NCBI GenBank assembly: GCA_031549965.1 | Contig: JAVBPB010000140.1 | Location: 1-39,336, forward strand | DNA: 39,336 nucleotides | Source of the DNA: JAVBPB01 sp031549965 | Lineage (GTDB): Bacteria > Bacillota > Clostridia > Lachnospirales > Lachnospiraceae | Reading direction: 5' to 3' | In this document: piece after piece, positions 30,533 to 39,336 of the stretch | Numbering within the stretch: position 1 is the stretch's first letter | Layout of the letters: each line of letters starts with the position of its first letter | Notes under the pieces: generated by a model | Seen by the model: the letters and a program-made list of their open reading frames with translations, nothing else | Databases searched by the model: none | Told to the model about the DNA's origin: nothing | Program-made: the position numbers and the translations under genes

Positions 30533-31543
30533 ATGGCTAAAAATAGTGATATGAATGGCGTACAAAAAGCAGCCATTCTTTTGATCGCACTTGGACCCGA
30601 AAAATCAGCATCAGTATTTAAACATTTAAAAGAAGATGAGATTGAACAGTTGACTCTTGAAATTGCTAATACAAGAAGCATATCTCCAAAGGCTAAGGAT
30701 GAAGTTATGGATGAATTCTATGAAGTTTGTCTTGCACAACAATATATTGCAGAAGGTGGTATTACATATGCAAAAGAACTTCTTGAGAAAGCCCTTGGTG
30801 CTGATAAAGCAAGAGACGTTATTGGTAGACTTACAGCTTCACTTCAGGTTAGACCATTTGAATTTGTCAGAAAAACAGATGCTACTCAATTACTAAACTT
30901 TATTCAGGATGAGCATCCTCAGACAATTGCACTTATTTTATCATATTTATCATCTGCTCAGGCATCAATTATGATTGCTGCATTACCTCCGGATAAACAG
31001 GCAGATGTAGCAAAACGTATTGCTCAAATGGATAGAACATCTCCGGATGTAATTAAAGAAGTAGAAAGAGTATTGGAAAGAAAGTTATCATCATTAGTAA
31101 ATCAGGATTATACAATTGTCGGTGGTGTAGATTCAATTGTTGCAATTTTAAATACAGTTGACAGAGGAACTGAAAAACACATAATGGAAACTCTTGAAAT
31201 TGAAGAGCCAGAATTGGCAGATGAAATTAGAAGAAAGATGTTCGTATTTGAAGATATTCTTTCACTGGATGACAGATCTATCCAAAGAGTTCTTAGAGAG
31301 GTTGACAATAACGAGCTTGCAGTTGCACTTAAAGGTTCAGGTGAAGATGTACAAAATGTTATCTTTAATAACCTTTCAAAACGTTTGGCAACAATGATTA
31401 GGGAAGACATGGAATTTATGGGGCCAATTCGTATGAAAGACGTTGAAGAAGCACAGCAAAAGATCGTTAATGTTATTAGAAAACTTGAAGACTCAGCAGA
31501 AATTGTTATTTCTCGTGGTGGAGGTGATGAGATAATTGTCTAA
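30533..31543 (+). CDS. fliG: Flagellar motor switch protein FliG
   Basis: FliG is the C-ring protein that contacts stators and generates torque. The 336-residue length is standard. It has the N-terminal FliF-binding domain (NGVQKAAILLIALGPEKSAS), the middle domain with DEHPQTIALILSYL, and the C-terminal torque domain with FVFEDILSLDDRSIQRVL and the charged helix ending LAVALKG. The gene overlaps the fliH start by 8 bp. All expected domains are intact. Confidence 0.98.
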   Translation: MAKNSDMNGVQKAAILLIALGPEKSASVFKHLKEDEIEQLTLEIANTRSISPKAKDEVMDEFYEVCLAQQYIAEGGITYAKELLEKALGADKARDVIGRLTASLQVRPFEFVRKTDATQLLNFIQDEHPQTIALILSYLSSAQASIMIAALPPDKQADVAKRIAQMDRTSPDVIKEVERVLERKLSSLVNQDYTIVGGVDSIVAILNTVDRGTEKHIMETLEIEEPELADEIRRKMFVFEDILSLDDRSIQRVLREVDNNELAVALKGSGEDVQNVIFNNLSKRLATMIREDMEFMGPIRMKDVEEAQQKIVNVIRKLEDSAEIVISRGGGDEIIV

Positions 31544-32330
31544 TCTAATCAAATATAACTATATATATTTTGACGGTAATGATAAGAAGATTATTGATTC
31601 AAATTCTAAAAAAATAGAGCAATTTACCATGCCAAGTTTTGATACAGGAAGAATCATTCCTGAAAATGAATCCTCTGGTTTTGTTCAAGGATTGAATGCT
31701 ATTCAAATAGAAAAACTTGTAGAAGACCAAAATGTTCAAATAGAAGTAAACCCTGAACAAATACTTGAAGAAGCTAATGAAGAGGCTAATCAAATTATTG
31801 AAAGGGCAAAAGAAGAGGCTTCACAGCTTTATGATAATACATATAAAGAAGCCAGTCAAAAAGGATATGAAGTTGGCTACAACAATGCAATGAGAGAAGT
31901 AGAAAAATTAAAATCAGATTTACAAAGACAGATGCAAAGAAATCAAGAAGAGTACGAAAAACAGATAATGGAGATTGAACCGCAGGTGGTAGATTTGATG
32001 TCTGGGCTAATTGAAAGTATTACAGGTATTTTGGTAGAAGAAAAAAAAGAAGTAATACTTCATTTGGTTAATAAGGCTATTTCAAATGCTGAAAGTAAGA
32101 AATTCTTAATCAGAGTTTCAAGATATGACTATGAATTTTTAAATGAAAATAAAGATAAGATTTATGGTGCATTAAGATCAGGAATACAAATGGAAATTAT
32201 GGAAGATCATAAATTGGATGCAAATCAATGTTTGATAGAAACTGATTCAGGGGTAATTAACTCAAGTCTTGATTTGCAACTTAAGAATCTTATTACTGAT
32301 TTGAAAATTATGTCCCATACTGGATATTAA
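31536..32330 (+). CDS. fliH: Flagellar assembly protein FliH
   Basis: FliH binds and regulates the export ATPase FliI. The 264-residue protein has a variable N-terminus, a long Glu/Lys/Gln-rich coiled coil (about 80-145, with alanine- and glutamate-rich repeats such as EEANEEANQIIERAKEEA), and a C-terminal conserved domain with KAISNAESKKFLIRVSRYDY and HKLDANQCLIETDSGVINSS. It starts at TTG 31536, overlapping the fliG stop, directed by the strong GGAGGTGAT at 31520-31528 inside fliG. Sequence conservation in the family is low, but position between fliG and fliI confirms it. Confidence 0.92.
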   Translation: MSNLIKYNYIYFDGNDKKIIDSNSKKIEQFTMPSFDTGRIIPENESSGFVQGLNAIQIEKLVEDQNVQIEVNPEQILEEANEEANQIIERAKEEASQLYDNTYKEASQKGYEVGYNNAMREVEKLKSDLQRQMQRNQEEYEKQIMEIEPQVVDLMSGLIESITGILVEEKKEVILHLVNKAISNAESKKFLIRVSRYDYEFLNENKDKIYGALRSGIQMEIMEDHKLDANQCLIETDSGVINSSLDLQLKNLITDLKIMSHTGY

Positions 32331-32348
32331 AAGAAAGCAGGGTTTTAA

Positions 32349-33659
32349 GTGGCGACAATTAACTTTGGAAAGTATAATCTGCTAAAAGAAAAAACTTATG
32401 AGAATAGACTTGGTAAAGTTGTTAAGGTAGTTGGTCTGACAGTTGAATCCATTGGGCCTAATGCTAATCTTAGAGATTTATGTAAAATAGTTTCACAAGA
32501 TGGAAGTCAGACTATTATGGCTGAAGTTGTAGGCTTTAGAGATGACAGATTATTGTTAATGCCTTTAGGAGAAGTTGAAGGAATTGGGCTTGGCTCCACA
32601 GTTGAGACTACTAAAGAATCTTTAAAAGTTCCTGTTGGTAACGAGCTTCTAGGAAAGGTACTAGATGGTTTAGGTAATCCTATAGATAACTCAGAACTTT
32701 ATTGTAATGAGGCATATCCGGTTGAAGCACCGCCTCCAGATCCTTTAACAAGAAAAATAATTAATGAGGTTTTGCCTCTTGGAGTAAAAGCTGTAGATGG
32801 TCTTATTACAGTGGGGAAAGGTCAAAGAATAGGGATATTTGCAGGTAGTGGAGTTGGAAAAAGCACTTTGCTTGGTATGTTTGCAAGAAATACAAAGGCA
32901 GATATTAATGTAATTGCATTAATTGGAGAGCGTGGCAGGGAAGTTAGAGAATTTATTGAAAAGGATTTAGGAGAAGAAGGAATGAGACGCTCTGTTCTTG
33001 TAATTGCTACTTCAGATAAACCTGCCTTAATACGTAATAAAGCGGCAAAGACAGCTACAGCAATTGCAGAATATTTTAGAAATCAGGGTAAAGATGTACT
33101 TCTTATGATGGACTCACTAACACGTTTTTCAATGGCTCAAAGAGAGATAGGGCTTGCATCAGGAGAACCTCCTGTAACACGTGGATACCCTCCAAGTGTA
33201 TATTCTGAAATGCCAAAACTTTTAGAGCGAGCTGGTAATTCAGAGAAAGGCTCCATAACAGGACTATACACAGTACTAGTAGATGGTGATGACTTTAATG
33301 AGCCAATAACAGATACTGCAAGAAGTATACTTGACGGTCATATAATGTTATCAAGAAAGCAGGCACATAAGAATCATTATCCAGCAATAGATGTACTACA
33401 AAGTATTTCCCGTGTTATGAGTCAGATTGCAACTAAAGAGCATAAAGAAATGGCAAGCAGGCTTGCAACAGTTCTTGCCACTTACCATGAGGCAGAAGAC
33501 TTAATAAACATTGGTGCATATAAAAGTGGTTCTAACAAAAATATTGATTATGCTATAAGGAAAATTGAGGAAATAAATGTATTTTTAAAACAAAGCGTAG
33601 ATGATAGATTTGATTTTAAAGATGAATTAGCTTTACTGTTTGAAATATTTAAGGACTAG
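32349..33659 (+). CDS. fliI: Flagellum-specific ATPase FliI
   Basis: FliI energises export of flagellar subunits and resembles the F1-ATPase beta subunit. The 436-residue protein has an N-terminal beta-barrel, Walker A GSGVGKST (166-173), Walker B KDVLLMMDSLTRFSMAQRE, and the export-ATPase signature ASGEPPVTRGYPPSVYSEMP. The start is GTG 32349, 18 bp after fliH, with only a modest ribosome binding site (AGCAGGG), so coupling to fliH translation is possible. All catalytic motifs appear intact. Confidence 0.97.
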   Translation: MATINFGKYNLLKEKTYENRLGKVVKVVGLTVESIGPNANLRDLCKIVSQDGSQTIMAEVVGFRDDRLLLMPLGEVEGIGLGSTVETTKESLKVPVGNELLGKVLDGLGNPIDNSELYCNEAYPVEAPPPDPLTRKIINEVLPLGVKAVDGLITVGKGQRIGIFAGSGVGKSTLLGMFARNTKADINVIALIGERGREVREFIEKDLGEEGMRRSVLVIATSDKPALIRNKAAKTATAIAEYFRNQGKDVLLMMDSLTRFSMAQREIGLASGEPPVTRGYPPSVYSEMPKLLERAGNSEKGSITGLYTVLVDGDDFNEPITDTARSILDGHIMLSRKQAHKNHYPAIDVLQSISRVMSQIATKEHKEMASRLATVLATYHEAEDLINIGAYKSGSNKNIDYAIRKIEEINVFLKQSVDDRFDFKDELALLFEIFKD

Positions 33660-33665
33660 GTGAAG

Positions 33666-34124
33666 ATGGCAAAGTTTATTTATAAAATGCAAGGCATATT
33701 ACAAATTAAATATAAATTAGAAGAACAGGCTAAAGCTGATTATATGTTAGCATTAAATATATTAAGGCAAGAAGAAGAAAAGCTTGATATATTAGAACAA
33801 AAAAAAGAAAAATACGAGCAAGAGTTAAGAGAATTAATGTTTTCTAGTTTAAACATTTTAGAGATCAAAGGTTTGGAAAATGGCATTGAGAATGCTAAAT
33901 ATGCCATTCAAATGCAAAAGATGGCAACAAAAGATGCTGAAAAAGTAGTTGAAGTAAAAAGAAAAAAATTGGAAGATGAAATGAAAGAAAGAAAGACTCA
34001 TGAAAAGTTAAGGGAAAAGGCGTTTGAAGATTTTATCATAGAACTTAACGCTCAAGAAAAGAAAGAAATTGACGAATTAGTCAGTTATAGATATAATAAT
34101 GTTGAGGACATTGAGGAGGCTTAG
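33666..34124 (+). CDS. fliJ: Flagellar export chaperone FliJ
   Basis: FliJ is a small coiled-coil protein that docks the export ATPase ring to FlhA, resembling the gamma subunit of ATP synthase. The 152-residue protein is almost wholly helical and charged (FIYKMQGILQIKYKLEEQAK at the start, then EEEKLDILEQKKEKYEQEL). The family's usual N-terminus matches ATG 33666. An in-frame GTG at 33660 directly after the fliI stop, with AAGGA 5 nt upstream, is an equally possible start and adds two residues. It lies between fliI and the motE-like gene. Confidence 0.9.
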   Translation: MAKFIYKMQGILQIKYKLEEQAKADYMLALNILRQEEEKLDILEQKKEKYEQELRELMFSSLNILEIKGLENGIENAKYAIQMQKMATKDAEKVVEVKRKKLEDEMKERKTHEKLREKAFEDFIIELNAQEKKEIDELVSYRYNNVEDIEEA

Positions 34125-34126
34125 AA

Positions 34127-34876
34127 GTGGCTAAAAAAGACAAGGCACCAAAAGGTGACAAGAAAAAGGGAGATAGTGCAGGTAGCAAGTTAATCGCATT
34201 TATAATAGCTTTAGTAATTGTAATAATATGGTTGGCAATATTTGCAATTTGCATTAAATTGGATGTCGGTGGTTTTGGAAGTAATGTATTAAGGCCTATT
34301 CTTAAAGATGTTCCGGTTGTAAACAAAATTTTACCTTCTGCCTCTATTGAAGAAATGGAAGACGAAAATACTATTTCTTATGCAGAAGCTTTAAAACTGC
34401 TTAAGGAATTAGAAAAGGAAAATGATGAACTAAAGGCTTCTAATAAAGAAATAAATGAGAAGCTTGGTGATAAATCAAAAGAAGTCGATAGACTTAAAGT
34501 TTTTGAAGAAAACCAGAATGCTTTCAAACAGGAACAAAAGCAATTCTATGATGATATAGTATATACTAAGAATGCACCTGATATATCAGAATATGCAAAA
34601 TATTATGAAAGTATAGATCCAACAACAGCAGCAGAAATATACAGACAGGTTACTGAAAAATTAGTAGCATCAGATGAAGTAAAACAACTGGCAAAAATGT
34701 ATAGTACAATGAAACCAACTGTTGCGGCCGGAATATTTAATATTATGACAGGAGATTTAGACTTATTGGCAGATATATTAAAAAATATGACTGAAGCTAA
34801 AAGTTCAGCGATACTTGGTGCCATGGATAGCTCAATGGCAGCAAAACTTACTAAAAAGTTATATCCTGAAGAATAA
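34127..34876 (+). CDS. MotE-like flagellar protein with MgtE-N-like C-terminal domain
   Basis: The 249-residue protein has a Lys-rich cytoplasmic N-terminus, one transmembrane helix (about 20-43), a coiled coil (about 85-135), and a C-terminal MgtE-N/FliG-like domain with repeats such as KMYSTMKPTVAAGIFNIMTG and ILKNMTEAKSSAILGAMDSS. This is the architecture of MotE/YlxF proteins, which in other bacteria act as chaperones or partners for motor proteins. It starts with GTG 34127 after GGAGG, 2 bp after fliJ, and precedes fliK, the position of ylxF in Bacillus. A direct role here is inferred from that. Confidence 0.85.
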   Translation: MAKKDKAPKGDKKKGDSAGSKLIAFIIALVIVIIWLAIFAICIKLDVGGFGSNVLRPILKDVPVVNKILPSASIEEMEDENTISYAEALKLLKELEKENDELKASNKEINEKLGDKSKEVDRLKVFEENQNAFKQEQKQFYDDIVYTKNAPDISEYAKYYESIDPTTAAEIYRQVTEKLVASDEVKQLAKMYSTMKPTVAAGIFNIMTGDLDLLADILKNMTEAKSSAILGAMDSSMAAKLTKKLYPEE

Positions 34877-34937
34877 TAATGTTATTAAATTGTTTTCAAT
34901 TTAATATATATAAATTTTAATGAAAGGAGGAATGGAT

Positions 34938-36593
34938 ATGGCAGGACAAAACATTACTAAGGCTATGGGATTACTTCAAACAGGAAATTCAATAAGGACT
35001 AATTTTGCGAAAAATTCTTCTGTTGACAAAGGATTTAAGAATATTTTGGATAGTAATTCAAATTTACCTGATAAAAAGAATAGTGGTGTTGAAAATGAGA
35101 AATTAAACTCTCAAAACTCAAAAGATAAGACTATTTTGACAGAACCAAAATCAAAAGAACAGATTAAAAATGTTAATGTAAATCAAACGCAAAATGAACC
35201 GCTAAATTCTAAGAAAGTAGAAGAAACAGAGGAATCATCACCTAATGTTAATCTTAACATTCAGGATTTAGAAAATGCTGTTAAAGCATCAGTATTAGAA
35301 GTTTTGAACCTTTCGGAGGAAGAATTAGAAATTGTTATGTCTGAACTGGGAATTGGTCTACTTGATTTATTAAAGCCGAACAATCTAAAAGACTTAATTT
35401 TAAAAGTTAATGAAACTGATGATATGCTACAGCTTGTAACAAATTCTGATATGACAAACCAATTAAAAGACTTGTTTAGTGATGTTCAAAATATTAAGGA
35501 AGATTTTAAAATTGGCAATAAGGATATTACTGATTTAATTAAAAATCAAACTAACTTAAAACAAGAATATGTACCTCCAAGCGAATTGGAAATTATTTCA
35601 GATGACATACCTAAAGAATCACAAAATGCTATTGTTAACAATGATAATGTTGAAACTTTAGAAAAAGAACAGCCTAAGCCTGTAATTATAAATGAAATGA
35701 AGCAAAATAATACAGATGGAATAAAGGGTGTTGACAAAGAACTTTCAGAAGAGAATAAGGATATTCCGAAACTTAATAATTTGGATGAAGATAATAATAC
35801 TATTAATTATCCAGAAGAAACTTTAACTGAAGAAAAAATAATTGATGTAAAGCAACAACATATACTTCCAAAAGAAGTGAATAAATCTAATGAGACAATA
35901 AAAGAAATACATAGTGAAGTTGAAATAATTGATGATGATTTTTCAAAAACCTCTGAGTTAAAACCAAAGGAAATCAAAATTGAAGTATCTACTGGTGGAT
36001 TAAAAGAATCAGGACAAAACAATAGTAGTAATTTTAATGAAAGTAATCAAGAAAGCCATGACAACAAATTGAATACTTTTATTAATAACTTAGTTCAAAA
36101 TATTTCTAATGATCAAGAAAATATTAATTTGAATCAAGTAAAACAATTTAGAGAGATAATTAATCAAATTGTTGAGCAAATCAAAGTATCTGTAAAACCA
36201 GACACTTCTAGTATGGAGATTCAACTTAATCCCGAGCATCTTGGAAAAATCAACTTACAAGTAGTTGCTAAAGATGGTGTATTATCAGCACAATTTACTG
36301 CTCAAACTCAAATTGCAAAGGAAGCTATTGAAAGCCAGATAGTGACTTTGAAAGAGAATCTTAATAATCAGGGTCTAAAGGTTGAAGCAATTGAAGTAAC
36401 TATAGGAACCTCAGGATTTGATCAAAGTAATCAAGCTAATTCAAGTAATCAGGGAGAATCAAAGCAGTCTAAAAGAAAACTGTCCATGGAGCAAATTAAT
36501 GCTTTAATTGGGGATGATGATTTAACTGAGGAAGAAAAAATTGCAGTTGATATTATGAGGCAAAATGGAAGCAGTATAGATTATACAGCATAA
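34938..36593 (+). CDS. fliK: Flagellar hook-length control protein FliK
   Basis: FliK measures hook length and switches export specificity. The 551-residue protein has a long, low-complexity Asn/Glu/Lys/Ser-rich N-terminal region (about 1-390), which is normal for this secreted ruler, and a conserved C-terminal Flg_hook domain with SMEIQLNPEHLGKINLQVVA and QIVTLKENLNNQGLKVEAIE. I chose the ATG at 34938, preceded by AAAGGAGG with 7 nt spacing; two in-frame ATGs at 34920 and 34932 are upstream of or too close to that site. It lies just before flgD. Confidence 0.92.
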   Translation: MAGQNITKAMGLLQTGNSIRTNFAKNSSVDKGFKNILDSNSNLPDKKNSGVENEKLNSQNSKDKTILTEPKSKEQIKNVNVNQTQNEPLNSKKVEETEESSPNVNLNIQDLENAVKASVLEVLNLSEEELEIVMSELGIGLLDLLKPNNLKDLILKVNETDDMLQLVTNSDMTNQLKDLFSDVQNIKEDFKIGNKDITDLIKNQTNLKQEYVPPSELEIISDDIPKESQNAIVNNDNVETLEKEQPKPVIINEMKQNNTDGIKGVDKELSEENKDIPKLNNLDEDNNTINYPEETLTEEKIIDVKQQHILPKEVNKSNETIKEIHSEVEIIDDDFSKTSELKPKEIKIEVSTGGLKESGQNNSSNFNESNQESHDNKLNTFINNLVQNISNDQENINLNQVKQFREIINQIVEQIKVSVKPDTSSMEIQLNPEHLGKINLQVVAKDGVLSAQFTAQTQIAKEAIESQIVTLKENLNNQGLKVEAIEVTIGTSGFDQSNQANSSNQGESKQSKRKLSMEQINALIGDDDLTEEEKIAVDIMRQNGSSIDYTA

Positions 36594-36605
36594 AGGAGGT
36601 ATATT

Positions 36606-37322
36606 ATGTCATTAGTTCAAAATGTTGTGGATGGAGTAGTTCAGCAGAATAAAACCATTCAAAGTTCAACAACTAATAAAAACGATTTAGGTAAAGACGC
36701 TTTTCTACAGTTATTGGTGTGTCAAATGAAAAATCAGGATCCATTAAATCCTCAAGCTGATACAGCTTTTGTTGCACAACTTGCACAATTTACATCACTA
36801 GAGCAGTTGCAAAACTTAAATACAAGCTATAGTAAAACTCAATCTCTTAATTTAGTTGGTTCTAATGTAATTGTAAAAGCCACTAATGAACAGGGAGAAG
36901 AAAGCTTTGTTACTGGTACAGTACAGTATGTAACAATGATATCAGGAAAATCATATTTGGCTATCAATGATTCAATGTATTCTGTGGATGATTTGGATAC
37001 AGTGCTTAGTGATAATTACTTATTAAATAAATATCAAAAAGAAAAAGATGCTACAAGTCTTTTAGATGCTCAAAAGCAGATTGGAACGAGTATTAGTATA
37101 CCTGATATTGATGGGGGATATCCTTCTGGTAGTGAGACAAAAAAGGCTAAAAACGCAATAGAAGTAGTTCAGGAAAAGCTTACTCAAATGGCAGAAGCTA
37201 ATAATGATTTGGCTGATATTAAGGCAGAAGTAACTTGGGACTCTAAGAATTCAAAATATACTTTAAAATTGACAAAAGGTGAATCAAGTACATCTTCAGT
37301 AGTGGAAATAATGGTAGTATAA
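36606..37322 (+). CDS. flgD: Flagellar hook capping protein FlgD
   Basis: FlgD forms the scaffold cap on which hook subunits polymerise. The 238-residue protein has the conserved N-terminal region with LGKDAFLQLLVCQMKNQDPL (about 28-47) followed by ADTAFVAQLAQFTSLEQLQN. Beyond about residue 60 the FlgD core is divergent, and there is a further helical/beta C-terminal extension (about 160-238) not typical of minimal FlgD. An AAAGGAGG ribosome binding site precedes the ATG, 12 bp after fliK. Confidence 0.95.
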   Translation: MSLVQNVVDGVVQQNKTIQSSTTNKNDLGKDAFLQLLVCQMKNQDPLNPQADTAFVAQLAQFTSLEQLQNLNTSYSKTQSLNLVGSNVIVKATNEQGEESFVTGTVQYVTMISGKSYLAINDSMYSVDDLDTVLSDNYLLNKYQKEKDATSLLDAQKQIGTSISIPDIDGGYPSGSETKKAKNAIEVVQEKLTQMAEANNDLADIKAEVTWDSKNSKYTLKLTKGESSTSSVVEIMVV

Positions 37323-37343
37323 TAACAAAAAGGAGAGATATTT

Positions 37344-37745
37344 ATGAATATTTCAAATAAAAATTTCTCTTCAATTGAACAGATAACAGGACAATATTTA
37401 AATAAGACCATTGCACCTAATAATTTGTCAAAAGAATCAGTTAAGTCATTTAATGATATTTTAAAGCAAAGGTCTATTGAAGATAGCTCCACAGAATTAA
37501 AATTTTCAAAACATGCTAACGAACGACTTGCCAGTAGAAACATTAACTTGTCTACAGAGCAGATAGAAAGGTTAGAATGTGGAGTTTTTAAGGCTCAAGA
37601 GAAGGGGATAAAAGAATCACTTGTAATGCTTGATAATCTTGCATTTATAGTAAATGTAAAAAATAACACAGTAATCACGGCTGTTAATCCTGAAGAAGGA
37701 GTACAGAGTATATTCACAAACATAGACGGTGCCATAATAATTTAG
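37344..37745 (+). CDS. Flagellar operon protein, TIGR02530-like
   Basis: The 133-residue protein matches, by memory of the family, the small 'flagellar operon protein' TIGR02530 group found between flgD and flgE in Firmicutes. The landmarks are KFSKHANERLASRNINLSTE (about 53-72), ECGVFKAQEKGIKESLVMLD, AFIVNVKNNTVITAV, and an ending with IFTNIDGAIII. It has no signal peptide or membrane helix. Its molecular role is not established to my knowledge; position suggests hook assembly. AAAGGAGAG precedes the ATG. Confidence 0.85.
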   Translation: MNISNKNFSSIEQITGQYLNKTIAPNNLSKESVKSFNDILKQRSIEDSSTELKFSKHANERLASRNINLSTEQIERLECGVFKAQEKGIKESLVMLDNLAFIVNVKNNTVITAVNPEEGVQSIFTNIDGAIII

Positions 37746-37821
37746 CTGGACCTTTTTAGGAAGCTACAGCCTTTGAATGACAGAAAAGGCAGGCACCAAA
37801 TAATTTTAGGAGGTCATAATT
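37746..37821 (+). other. Short spacer before flgE with a small hairpin
   Basis: Positions 37769-37774 (gccttt) pair with 37785-37790 (aaaggc) around a 10-nt loop, flanked by locally GC-rich sequence (ggaagctacagcc and ggcaggcacc). It could be a short structured leader or processing site for flgE, but I recognise no known riboswitch. Confidence 0.35.
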
Positions 37822-39318
37822 ATGATGAGATCATTATATTCTGGAGTATCTGGTTTAAAGGTACATCAGACAAAGATGGACGTATTAGGTAATAACATTG
37901 CAAACGTAAATACAATAGGTTTTAAATCAAGTTCGGTAAGATTTTCAGACGTATTTTATCAAACAACACAAAGTGCGACAGGTCCAAATGCTAATACAGG
38001 AGCAGGTGGTCAAAATGCTAAGCAAATAGGTCTTGGTTCAGCAGTTGCATCAATAACAACTAACATTACTGCTGAAGGTGCTTCACAACGTACAGATCAG
38101 GCTTTGGATATGAAAATAAGCGGAGATGCCTTTTTTATAGTTAATAGTGGTGGAACAAACTACTTTACTAAAGCAGGTGCTTTCCAAATTGACGCCGCTG
38201 GTAATCTTGTAACAGCAACAGGTGCAAGCGTAATGGGATGGCAGGTAAATCCAGATGATCCAACTAACATTGCAACTAGCACAGTATCACCTCTAAAAAT
38301 CATGTCACAAGAAAATTTATATGCTTCACCAGAACTTACAACAGCAGCATATGTTACTGGCAACATAGATAAATTGGATACGGATTTAACAGGAAAGGGA
38401 GAATATTTCCAATTACAATTCTATGATAATATGGGTGCAAGTTATATAGCTAAATATAATATAGTTCAAGATTCCAATGATACAAGTGGTTATTATGTAC
38501 AATTAAAGGATATAACTGATTCAAACAATAAATCAATTTTTCTTGATTATACTGCCTCACCTCTACAAGTAAAAGGAGGTAATTCACCTAACACTACAGT
38601 TGATTTTGCAGGAGTGAAATATAAACCAACAGTTAATGCTACAGGAGATTTAGAGCTTGTAGCTGATCCGGCAGGTGATAATGTAGCTTTGAAATTTGAT
38701 TCAGGAACGGGTGCATTTGCGGGTATATTAAAGAACGGTATAGCGGGTAATCCAATTACAGTGGTACCTAGCGATGTTGCTGCTACATTAGTAATTACTG
38801 ACCCAACAGGTAGATTTGTTCCACCTGGAAAAACATCAGGAACAAACCCTGGAATCAGCGTTGACTTTAGTTCATTAACAATGTTTGAAGCAAGCGGAAG
38901 TTCAAATCTTTCAGCGTTTAAAGGTGATTTAGATGGTAAAAACGCAGGTAGAATGGTTGGTGACATGACAGGATTTACAGTTGGTTCTGACGGTAAAATA
39001 TATGGTAAATACGATAACGGTGTTGAAAGACTCCTTGGACAAATAGCAGTTGCTAAATTTTCCAATCCAGCAGGTCTTGAATCCGTTGGTAATAGTATGT
39101 TTGCAACAACACAAAACTCTGGTGAGTTTGATGGTATTGGTCAGGATCCTACTTTAGGAGGAGGAAAAGTATCAACTGGTATTCTTGAAATGTCAAATGT
39201 TGACTTATCAACTGAATTTACTGAAATGATTACAACTCAAAGAGGTTTTCAGGCAAATTCAAAGATTATAACAACATCAGATACATTATTAGATGAACTT
39301 ATTAACTTAAAGAGATAA
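37822..39318 (+). CDS. flgE: Flagellar hook protein FlgE
   Basis: FlgE is the hook subunit. The 498-residue protein has the N-terminal rod/hook motif MRSLYSGVSGLKVHQTKMDV with VLGNNIANVNTIGFKSSSVR, a long variable middle (about 150-400) with repeated beta-rich stretches, and the conserved C-terminal segment GILEMSNVDLSTEFTEMITT then QRGFQANSKIITTSDTLLDE. AGGAGG precedes the double ATG; the first (37822) or second (37825) may be used. It is complete; the next flagellar genes lie beyond the window. Confidence 0.95.
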   Translation: MMRSLYSGVSGLKVHQTKMDVLGNNIANVNTIGFKSSSVRFSDVFYQTTQSATGPNANTGAGGQNAKQIGLGSAVASITTNITAEGASQRTDQALDMKISGDAFFIVNSGGTNYFTKAGAFQIDAAGNLVTATGASVMGWQVNPDDPTNIATSTVSPLKIMSQENLYASPELTTAAYVTGNIDKLDTDLTGKGEYFQLQFYDNMGASYIAKYNIVQDSNDTSGYYVQLKDITDSNNKSIFLDYTASPLQVKGGNSPNTTVDFAGVKYKPTVNATGDLELVADPAGDNVALKFDSGTGAFAGILKNGIAGNPITVVPSDVAATLVITDPTGRFVPPGKTSGTNPGISVDFSSLTMFEASGSSNLSAFKGDLDGKNAGRMVGDMTGFTVGSDGKIYGKYDNGVERLLGQIAVAKFSNPAGLESVGNSMFATTQNSGEFDGIGQDPTLGGGKVSTGILEMSNVDLSTEFTEMITTQRGFQANSKIITTSDTLLDELINLKR

Positions 39319-39336
39319 TAATAATTAAATTGATAT

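Noticed and set aside
37746..37821. Cyclic-di-GMP or other known riboswitch before flgE
   Set aside because: None of the conserved core motifs I remember for c-di-GMP-I, c-di-GMP-II or preQ1 classes is present.
38547..39065. 172-codon open frame on the - strand opposite flgE
   Set aside because: Shadow of flgE; Pro/Ser/Leu-rich composition, no ribosome binding site and no promoter.
1..39336. tRNA or rRNA genes
   Set aside because: No cloverleaf with a GTTCRA T-loop or rRNA-like conserved stretch was seen on either strand.

Overview
All calls come from reading the sequence and its translations by eye; no database search, folding program or profile search was run. The window is AT-rich chromosomal DNA with every gene on the + strand. 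It looks like a spore-forming, flagellated Gram-positive anaerobe of the class Clostridia, probably Lachnospiraceae or a close relative. The reasons are a division/cell-wall cluster joined to spoIIGA-sigE-sigG, topA-codY leading into a flagellar operon, strong AGGAGG ribosome binding sites, and frequent TTG/GTG starts. Genus and species cannot be named from this.

Layout. (1) 1-2146: the 3' part of an AAA15-type (RloA-like) ATPase gene and a complete RloB-like TOPRIM gene, a probable accessory defence pair. (2) 2147-2679: a gene-free stretch with a perfect 35-bp hairpin, a 103-bp palindromic repeat element, and the mraZ promoter with four 10-bp-periodic MraZ boxes. (3) 2680-15726: division and wall cluster mraZ, rsmH, ftsL, two class B PBPs (ftsI-like, then spoVD-like), mraY, murD, ftsW, murA, divIB/ftsQ and ftsZ. 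(4) 15727-18933: terminators, Spo0A-box-like sites, then spoIIGA, sigE, sigG and ylmC. (5) 18934-20788: a second, longer and inverted copy of the palindromic element, a terminator, and a three-gene accessory operon. That operon encodes a DUF3990-like predicted ADP-ribosyltransferase and two small unrecognised proteins. (6) 20789-26459: nrdR with a near-consensus promoter, a 194-bp imperfect inverted repeat, then comM (yifB), dprA and topA. (7) 26573-27343: codY with its own promoter and terminator. (8) 27701-39318: the start of the large flagellar operon: flgB, flgC, fliE, fliF, fliG, fliH, fliI, fliJ, a motE-like gene, fliK, flgD, a TIGR02530-like gene and flgE. The operon runs on past the window.

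How it works together. Region 3 makes and polymerises septal peptidoglycan, from UDP-GlcNAc (MurA) through MurD and MraY to FtsW and the PBPs, around FtsZ/FtsL/DivIB, with MraZ as likely local regulator. The SpoVD-like PBP and the spoIIGA-sigE-sigG block link the cluster to endospore formation. CodY is the nutrient sensor next to the flagellar basal body, rod and hook genes.

The least ordinary parts are the DUF3990-like three-gene cassette, which appears to have been inserted between ylmC and nrdR and has operator-like repeats around its promoter; the RloA/RloB-like pair at the left edge; and a family of palindromic elements whose two copies match at 44 of 53 aligned positions in opposite orientation. 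The cassette is the best candidate here for a little-described system, but its function is inferred, not shown.
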